From Candidatus Sumerlaeota bacterium (GTDB taxonomy: Bacteria > Sumerlaeota > Sumerlaeia > JADFCT01), in the NCBI GenBank assembly GCA_026398575.1, contig JAPLSP010000659.1, forward strand, positions 1 to 6,441: 6,441 nt of DNA. The letters are read 5' to 3'. This document shows positions 4,101-6,441 of this stretch, in pieces. The position numbers and the translations under genes are program-made. The notes under the pieces were generated by a model. The model did no database searches, was not told the DNA's origin, and saw only the letters and a program-made list of their open reading frames with translations. How positions within the stretch are numbered: the first letter of the stretch is position 1; each line of letters begins with the position of its first letter.

Positions 4101-6441
4101 CATCACGCAGAGATCCATTGTCTGGACATGGCGGGATAATGCCTCCAATGAGGCAGGATACGAGATCTTTGCCGCCCCCGGCGCGGTGGCGCCCGGCACC
4201 AGCATCACCCTGACAGCGGCCAATGCGCAAAACTGGATGCAAGACGGCCTGAGTACCAACACGCAATACGCCTTCCAGACGCGCGCGCGCAACGCGGGAG
4301 GCTTGAGCAATAAAACCTCGAACATCAGCCGCTATACGCTCGCTGCCACGCCCGCCGCTCCCGTGGTGGGCAATCCGACAGGGGCGTCGCTTGACGTGGC
4401 GATTGGCGCGGGAGACGGCAATCCCCCGGGAACCGTGTATGCCATTCGAATGCAGCCGGAGGCGCCCGGCGCGGGATCAGGCCGTATATGGGTTCAGGCC
4501 AATGGTTCGGTGGGCGCAAGCGCGGTCTGGCAGACCGCCGCCGCCTGGAGCACGAAAACCGTAACCGGACTTTCCGAAAGCACGGTGTACTCATTCACAG
4601 TGAAAGCCCGCAATGGCGACAATGTGGAAACAGCCCTGGGAACGAGCGCGAGCAGACAAACACAGCATCTGCCCCGCACTCTCACTTATTACGCTAGCAA
4701 CAATGGCTCGATCAGCGGCGCAACACCTCAGACGGTAGATTATGGCGCAAGTGGCACGGCCATCCTGGCCGTGGCGAATACCGGCTACCACTTCGTGCAG
4801 TGGAACGACGGCGCCACGAGCAATCCGCGCATGGATGCGAACGTGACGACCAACATCACCGTGACGGCGAGTTTTTCCATTAACCAATATATCCTGACAT
4901 ATAACACTGGACCGAATGGCTCGATCACCGGCGCCACTTCGCAGACGGTCAACCACGGCGCCCGAGGCACGACCGTCACGGCTATTCCCGCCGCAAACTA
5001 TCACTTCTTCCAGTGGAGCGACGGTGTCCTGACCGCAGCCCGCGCGGACACGAACGTAACGACCAACATCAGCGTGACGGCCATCTTCGCCATTAACACT
5101 CATGCGCTTACCGTGAAATCAAAAAATCCCAATAGCGACGTTTCGATAACGGTCAGCCCTCTGGATAATGGCGGACAAGGCAATGGCGCGACGCAATTCA
5201 CGCGAATCTATAACCACAACACCACCGTGACGCTGACGGCGCCGCTGGTGGCGCCAAATGGGAATTTATTCTATCGGTGGCTCATAGACGGCGCCGAGTT
5301 TGCGGGCAATCAGGCGCGTACGGTACAAGTAATCCTGAACGCTAACCGCACAATGACGGCGATTTACTACAGGAATCCGGCAACGCTGACGGTTGCTTCA
5401 CAGAATCCTGACAGCGGCATAAGAGTTTCGGTGTATCCGGCGGACAAAAGCGGCAAGACCCAAGGCGTGACGCAGTTTGCTTGCCAATATGTCTGGCGAT
5501 CTTTGCCTACGCTGACGGCCACAGGATTCGCTCCGAACGGCTATGTGTTCTCAAAATGGCTGAAGGACGGCGCCGATTTCCAAAGCAATACATATCGCGA
5601 CGTGTTGTGTTCGATGGATACGGACCATACGATGACGGCGGTTTACGCGCATCCCTATAATACTTCACTGCTGACGGTGGCCTCCTCGAATCCAGTCAGC
5701 GGTACTTTCGTCTCGGTTTATCCAGCGGATAAATACAGCCAAACCACCGGGACGACGCAATTCATTTGTTCTTATGTGCCGAATTCGATGGTTACGCTGA
5801 CGGCCAGGGGAAATGCGCCGAATGGGTATCTATTCTGGAAATGGCTGCGGGACGGCGCCGACTTCCCGAACAACACATATCGCGATGTTCTATGCTCGAT
5901 GGCCGCCGACCACACGATGACGGCGATTTACAGGCATCCTGCTAATACCGCTCTGCTCACTGTGGCTTCTTCGAGTCCGGCCAGCGGCGCGTTTGTCTCT
6001 GTCTATCCGGCGGATAAATTTAACCGAACCACCGGTACGACGCAGTTCGTTGCCTCGTACGGGCTGAATTCGCTGATAACGCTGACGGCCAGGGGGAATG
6101 CGCCGAATGGGTATGTGTTCTGGAAATGGCTGAGGGACGGCGCTGACTTCCCGAACAACACGTACCATGACGTGCTGTGTTCGATGAACGGCGACCATAC
6201 GATGACGGCGGTTTACACGCATCCGGCCAATACCGCGCTGCTGACGGTGGCCTCCTCGAATCCGGCCAGCGGCGCAGTTGTGTCTCTTTATCCTGCGGAC
6301 AAATACAATCAAACCACCGTCACAACGCAGTTCGTTGCTTCGTATGCGCTGAACTCGCTCATCACGCTGACCGCAAGGGGAACCGCGCCGAACGGCAACA
6401 CATTCTGGAAATGGCTGCGAGACGGCGCCGACTTCCCGAAC
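145..6441 (+). CDS. Giant multidomain beta-helix / Fn3 / InlB-B-repeat surface protein, 5' end doubtful, 3' end beyond window
   Basis: The frame is open from the stop at 127-129 to the window edge, with no stop in more than 2,100 codons. Residues are numbered from GTG 145. Residues 1-342 form a beta-helix of 25-30-residue units; 343-433 an inserted segment; 434-442 DYHLQPGSP; 509-855 a second beta-helix ending NYWG; 913-1011 an Ig-like domain; 1012-1127 Fn3-like; 1137-1217 and 1223-1306 two carboxypeptidase-regulatory-like domains; 1308-1511 two Fn3-like domains; 1512-1653 two InlB-B-type repeats; 1654-2099+ at least five 93-95-residue tandem repeats. Such architectures are typical of exported adhesins, stalks or S-layer-associated proteins. 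No enzymatic motif was recognised. GTG 145 is only the first plausible start: AAAGG at 128-132 is 12 nt upstream, a long spacing, and no signal peptide follows. The frame begins inside a repeat unit (RHTNNVISGNS from 130), so the true N-terminus and export signal are probably missing. The first in-frame ATG is at 610. The gene may be a 5'-truncated remnant; the anchor or sorting region lies outside the window. Confidence 0.82.
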   Translation, partial: MISGNSVGDGRGGGIYCLYAFPAISNNVLVGNSAVYGGGIYCWNASPTISNNIIEKNSVKDSGGGILCYSGGSPTISNNVINGNSSGGIYYGWGGGICSDGSSPLISNNVLSENWAGQSGGGIACGSSSDTLINNIVLVNTSPYAAGIFSLSCSSMISNNIISGNSISHIYGGGGGIYCQSGSPTISNNVISGNSWAYMGGGIYCYGASPAIYNNGIWGNSASFGGGIFYNCMYPSPSVLSNNVLSGNLAPAGPDGIMCRNASPLISNNVLVNSTSAGRSEIHFDSDSSPRVLNSIFRDSAGMAGQVSYDGTGTPVVSNNNIAGGWAGVGSNNVDTDPQFVGVIVSGAVSALSFDPATTRTFLTVSGIDMAGRDLTGWVVQVGNDLGAPTACAYAPILSYTTDSMLLAGDATQRGATQGVTTVFTAPANWQIYDYHLQPGSPMKGLGLGPDDPETSYSALIRCPNDSTQWPVTYSALVKRFDGDGHPRFGAKCEIGPDEMEWDSDFPGSVWGGIEIAGGATVSFEHLILENGSGVKLDGAAAGSKIEHCCFFQQYGAGLDASGGTLASVTNTSATACWGPGIIAPAAALQNILAERNRGTGLTAVSAKDSQSNANWGHGFDLTGAAENLTADSNTTDGIRAASVMNSISRTNGGWGVRGAATSCDVQNNGATGDGGGILGSAAKCTVIANAGPGVMNGAQAIRCEVRNNATTGVLNVAQVGDCTITGNGGAGIAGATQVINTSVSDNGGPGAVGGTLFDTTLSGNRGAGALAPVRLSHCTVSRNASDGVVGSDRSGGSVGSGTINNSLVANNAGAGLLNLVSVNQSNILGNQGFAAEDTVSLSSGMRDFTGNYWGAIATDELTTKAEGANLSFINDVKDGAGAWNLNVWPYTSSTVPEAPRAGGPPWAWRVKPDLTRVTTIGTTTFTLTYTASMNTAINPSVTFGLDDPFQLRMATPAPGWISPTTWQGTHTIGTNTGDGINTIRISGAIAADGFPLPDDTSHQFYINTRDPFVANNGVASALGSDSMSCTWDTPAGESLALQQRIAGVSHAPIFTQDSPANTGYHLLMSQGNLDNFQRVNPAIILTNQYTATALTAETLYFFKVQRVEADGTTQDWTSIFYAFTLPWTPPATFTMAFDARALDVATLQPIAGAVVTLTAETIGQSITDANGQASLSATALPNTAYTVTVTHADYETATRQYTAAAALSDEFLLAAKAPQTLSATIHGHAYSAEDGLPIEGATIRAESLNTVQTVTASSGAYSLSVSALPNSFVSLTASAPGAGMSASACVPAASGTQQVDFVLRPYPPAAPNYPDATSITQRSIVWTWRDNASNEAGYEIFAAPGAVAPGTSITLTAANAQNWMQDGLSTNTQYAFQTRARNAGGLSNKTSNISRYTLAATPAAPVVGNPTGASLDVAIGAGDGNPPGTVYAIRMQPEAPGAGSGRIWVQANGSVGASAVWQTAAAWSTKTVTGLSESTVYSFTVKARNGDNVETALGTSASRQTQHLPRTLTYYASNNGSISGATPQTVDYGASGTAILAVANTGYHFVQWNDGATSNPRMDANVTTNITVTASFSINQYILTYNTGPNGSITGATSQTVNHGARGTTVTAIPAANYHFFQWSDGVLTAARADTNVTTNISVTAIFAINTHALTVKSKNPNSDVSITVSPLDNGGQGNGATQFTRIYNHNTTVTLTAPLVAPNGNLFYRWLIDGAEFAGNQARTVQVILNANRTMTAIYYRNPATLTVASQNPDSGIRVSVYPADKSGKTQGVTQFACQYVWRSLPTLTATGFAPNGYVFSKWLKDGADFQSNTYRDVLCSMDTDHTMTAVYAHPYNTSLLTVASSNPVSGTFVSVYPADKYSQTTGTTQFICSYVPNSMVTLTARGNAPNGYLFWKWLRDGADFPNNTYRDVLCSMAADHTMTAIYRHPANTALLTVASSSPASGAFVSVYPADKFNRTTGTTQFVASYGLNSLITLTARGNAPNGYVFWKWLRDGADFPNNTYHDVLCSMNGDHTMTAVYTHPANTALLTVASSNPASGAVVSLYPADKYNQTTVTTQFVASYALNSLITLTARGTAPNGNTFWKWLRDGADFPN
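1171..1443 (+). other. Segment inserted between the DPQF and DYHLQPGSP motifs
   Basis: In beta-helix proteins of this kind a 'DPxFV' motif is usually followed within a few residues by 'DYHLxPGSP'. Here the two are 91 residues apart. The intervening residues include SALSFDPATTRTFLTVSGID, LTGWVVQVGND, and a later DSMLLAGDATQRGATQGV. This recalls small beta-rich inserts of the type '...LTDs...LvGk.l...v.sNT.tTitV.GDat' seen at this position in other secreted repeat proteins. I infer a compact beta domain looping out of the helix. No catalytic motif is evident. Confidence 0.5.
1444..1668 (+). other. DYHLQPGSP closing motif and linker between the two beta-helices
   Basis: DYHLQPGSP is encoded at 1444-1470 and closes the first beta-helix, as in 'choice-of-anchor Q' type proteins. 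It is followed by GLGLGPDDPETSY and about 55 residues with no recognisable repeat, including Cys codons within LIRCPND and GAKCEIG and an acidic stretch (PDEMEWDSDF). I read it as a linker or capping region before the second helix; no specific domain was recognised. Confidence 0.45.
1669..2709 (+). repeat. Beta-helix region 2: degenerate short-coil parallel beta-helix ending in NYWG
   Basis: From GSVWGGIEIAGGATVSFEHL the protein becomes a succession of short coils of roughly 20-25 residues with recurring patterns such as 'CTITGNGGAGIAGATQV', 'CTVSRNASDGVVGS' and 'INNSLVANNAGAGLL'. The pattern is x-V-x-N-N-x-G-x-G-(I/V), typical of PbH1 repeats, and it ends in GMRDFTGNYWG (2698-2709 for NYWG), a common terminal coil of such helices. 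Unlike the first array it lacks the GGGIYC signature, is richer in Ala and Gly and has higher GC, so the two helices do not look like recent duplicates of each other. Likely a rigid extracellular rod or ligand-binding surface; no polysaccharide-lyase catalytic residues were identifiable by eye. Confidence 0.7.
2710..2880 (+). other. Linker after beta-helix 2
   Basis: These 57 codons follow NYWG with AIATDELTTKAEGANLSFIN and a stretch rich in Trp, Pro and Gly (VWPYTSSTVPEAPRAGGPPW). The NYWG-G/A-x-T...I.D form with a following 'WPY/PY' segment is usual at the end of such helices, where chain exits to the next domain. I see no independent domain here. Confidence 0.4.
2881..3177 (+). other. Ig-like (Big-type) domain
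   Basis: The translation reads ...TTFTLTYTASMNTAINPSVT, FGLDDPFQL, ...TWQGTHTIGTNTGDGINTIR, ISGA...DGFPLPDDTSHQFYINT. 'FTLxYxxxMNTxxxPxVTFG' followed by 'TWxGTxTIxTxTGDGxxTIRISGA.D.xGFxxPxDTSHxFxI.T' is a pattern I associate with bacterial Ig-like domains in large secreted proteins. It is about 99 residues, the expected size. It probably acts as a spacer between the helix rods and the Fn3-like modules. Confidence 0.55.
3178..3525 (+). other. Fibronectin type III-like domain 1
   Basis: About 116 residues starting with NNGVASALGSDSMSCTWDTP and ending with TATALTAETLYFFKVQRVEA, then a W-T-S-I-F-Y-A-F-T-L strand. The 'SMSCTWDTP' B-strand and the 'LTAETLYFFKVQRV' segment correspond to the conserved Trp and the 'L.p.T.Y.fkV.a' signatures of Fn3 folds. 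The central loop (about 40 residues) is longer than usual. Structural spacer; ligand unknown. Confidence 0.55.
3553..4062 (+). repeat. Two carboxypeptidase-regulatory-like (transthyretin-type) domains
   Basis: Copy 1 (about 3553-3795) reads FDARALDVATLQPIAGAVVT, LTAETIGQSITDANGQASLS and VTVTHADYETATRQ. Copy 2 (about 3811-4062) reads ATIHGHAYSAEDGLPIEGAT, IRAESLNTVQTVTASSGAYS and later VDFVLR. Both show 'G.v.d...g.PI.GA.V.....T.tvTd.nG.ys.s..al....y.vt......Y....', the signature of CarboxypepD_reg-like folds. These are seven-stranded beta spacers common in exported proteins and are not enzymatic. The copies are diverged, so any duplication is old. Confidence 0.65.
4066..4350 (+). other. Fibronectin type III-like domain 2
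   Basis: Starts PPAAPNYPDATSITQRSIVW and contains WTWRDNASNEAGYEIF, the 'W.d...e.GYeI' pattern, then GLSTNTQYAFQTRARNAGG, the classic 'L.p.T.Y.f.vrA.N..G' motif of bacterial Fn3 domains. About 92 residues, normal length. It is directly joined to a third Fn3-like domain and probably acts as an extensible spacer. Confidence 0.75.
4351..4677 (+). other. Fibronectin type III-like domain 3
   Basis: Starts PAAPVVGNPTGASLDVAIGA, followed by NPPGTVYAIRM and GLSESTVYSFTVKARNGDN. The 'TVYAIRM' C-strand and 'GLSESTVYSFTVKARN' F-strand fit Fn3. At about 109 residues it has a somewhat long middle (an Ala- and Gly-rich 'GSVGASAVWQTAAAW' loop). It ends at the sharp switch to InlB-type repeats. Confidence 0.7.
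4678..5103 (+). repeat. Two InlB B-type (Flg_new_2-like) repeats, 71 residues each
   Basis: Copy 1 is 4678-4890 and copy 2 is 4891-5103, each exactly 213 nt. They share LTY....NGSI.GAT.QTV..GA.GT....A...YHF.QW.DG...R.D.NVTTNI.VTA.F.IN. I count 39 of 71 identical residues. This is the well-known divergent InlB B-repeat pattern, a small beta-grasp-like domain in surface proteins of many phyla. The second copy is followed with no linker by the 95-residue repeats, whose internal 'L.....F..W..DG..F....' resembles the same family with a longer middle. Confidence 0.85.
5104..6441 (+). repeat. Tandem array of 93-95-residue repeats (285-bp period), last copy cut by window edge
   Basis: Copies start at 5104, 5383, 5668, 5953 and 6238. 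The first is 279 nt and the next three exactly 285 nt; the fifth is cut after 204 nt. The consensus begins LLTVASSNPASGAFVSVYPA, then DK...TTGTTQF....Y...S..TLTARG.APNGY.FWKWLRDGADFPNNTYRDVLCSM..DHTMTA.Y.HPANTA. By my count copies 2/3 are 66 of 95 identical, copies 3/4 are 77 of 95, and copies 4/5 are 58 of 68. Copy 1 is clearly the most distant. Similarity thus rises toward the 3' end, as expected for recent duplication or gene conversion at that end. The 'LTVAS.NP.SGV.I.V.P.D..G.G.GTT.FTR.Y...TTVTLTA' form of copy 1 is widespread in large secreted proteins and I place it near InlB-B-type repeats. Likely a stalk or ligand-binding array. Confidence 0.85.

Noticed and set aside
2545..5103. Minus-strand open frames at 2545-3153, 3292-3804 and 4591-5103
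   Set aside because: They are antisense shadows of the Ig-like, Fn3-like and InlB-type domains; no recognisable motifs or ribosome binding sites.
5890..6312. Minus-strand frame with an apparent internal repeat
   Set aside because: Its repetition only mirrors the 285-bp tandem repeat of the plus strand; the residues are Arg/His-rich and unlike any known repeat protein.

Overview
The window is almost entirely one very long plus-strand reading frame. It stays open from the in-frame stop at 127-129 to the last base (6441), at least 2,099 codons from the first usable start (GTG at 145), and it continues beyond the window. Its translation is a mosaic of domain types found in giant secreted or surface-anchored bacterial proteins. 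In order these are: a repetitive right-handed parallel beta-helix with 'SPTISNNVISGNS...GGGIYC' units (139-1170); a segment inserted between the 'DTDPQFVG' and 'DYHLQPGSP' motifs (1171-1443); a linker and a second, more degenerate beta-helix ending in 'NYWG' (1669-2709); an Ig-like domain (2881-3177); a fibronectin III-like domain (3178-3525); two carboxypeptidase-regulatory-like folds (3553-4062); two more Fn3-like domains (4066-4677); two InlB-B-type repeats of 71 residues (4678-5103); and at least five tandem repeats of 93-95 residues (5104-6441), with an exact 285-bp period in the later copies.

The left end differs. At 1-39 (minus strand) the first 13 codons of a divergent gene are visible. 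Between it and the giant frame lies about 100 bp of AT-rich spacer. The spacer contains a perfect 17-bp palindrome with 7-1-7 architecture (94-108, extended to 93-109) that closely resembles a Fur-family operator. The giant frame has no visible signal peptide and no ATG for its first 155 codons: it emerges straight from the stop into the middle of a beta-helix unit. The 5' end may therefore have been lost by deletion, recombination, frameshift or misassembly. A GTG start at 145 is the only early conventional candidate, and it is a weak one.

The organism cannot be named from this window. A moderately GC-rich genome, an oversized beta-helix/Fn3/InlB-repeat protein and environmental-style 'choice-of-anchor Q' motifs fit an uncultured, free-living Gram-negative lineage (for example Planctomycetota/Verrucomicrobiota/Kiritimatiellota-like, Armatimonadota-like or Desulfobacterota-like). 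The Fur-like palindrome matches the form I recall for Desulfovibrio. No RNA genes, CRISPR arrays, insertion sequences or terminators were seen. If intact, the protein is most simply read as a long extracellular stalk: two beta-helix rods, flexible Ig/Fn3-like spacers, and a C-terminal array of tandem beta-domains that is still expanding or being homogenised.
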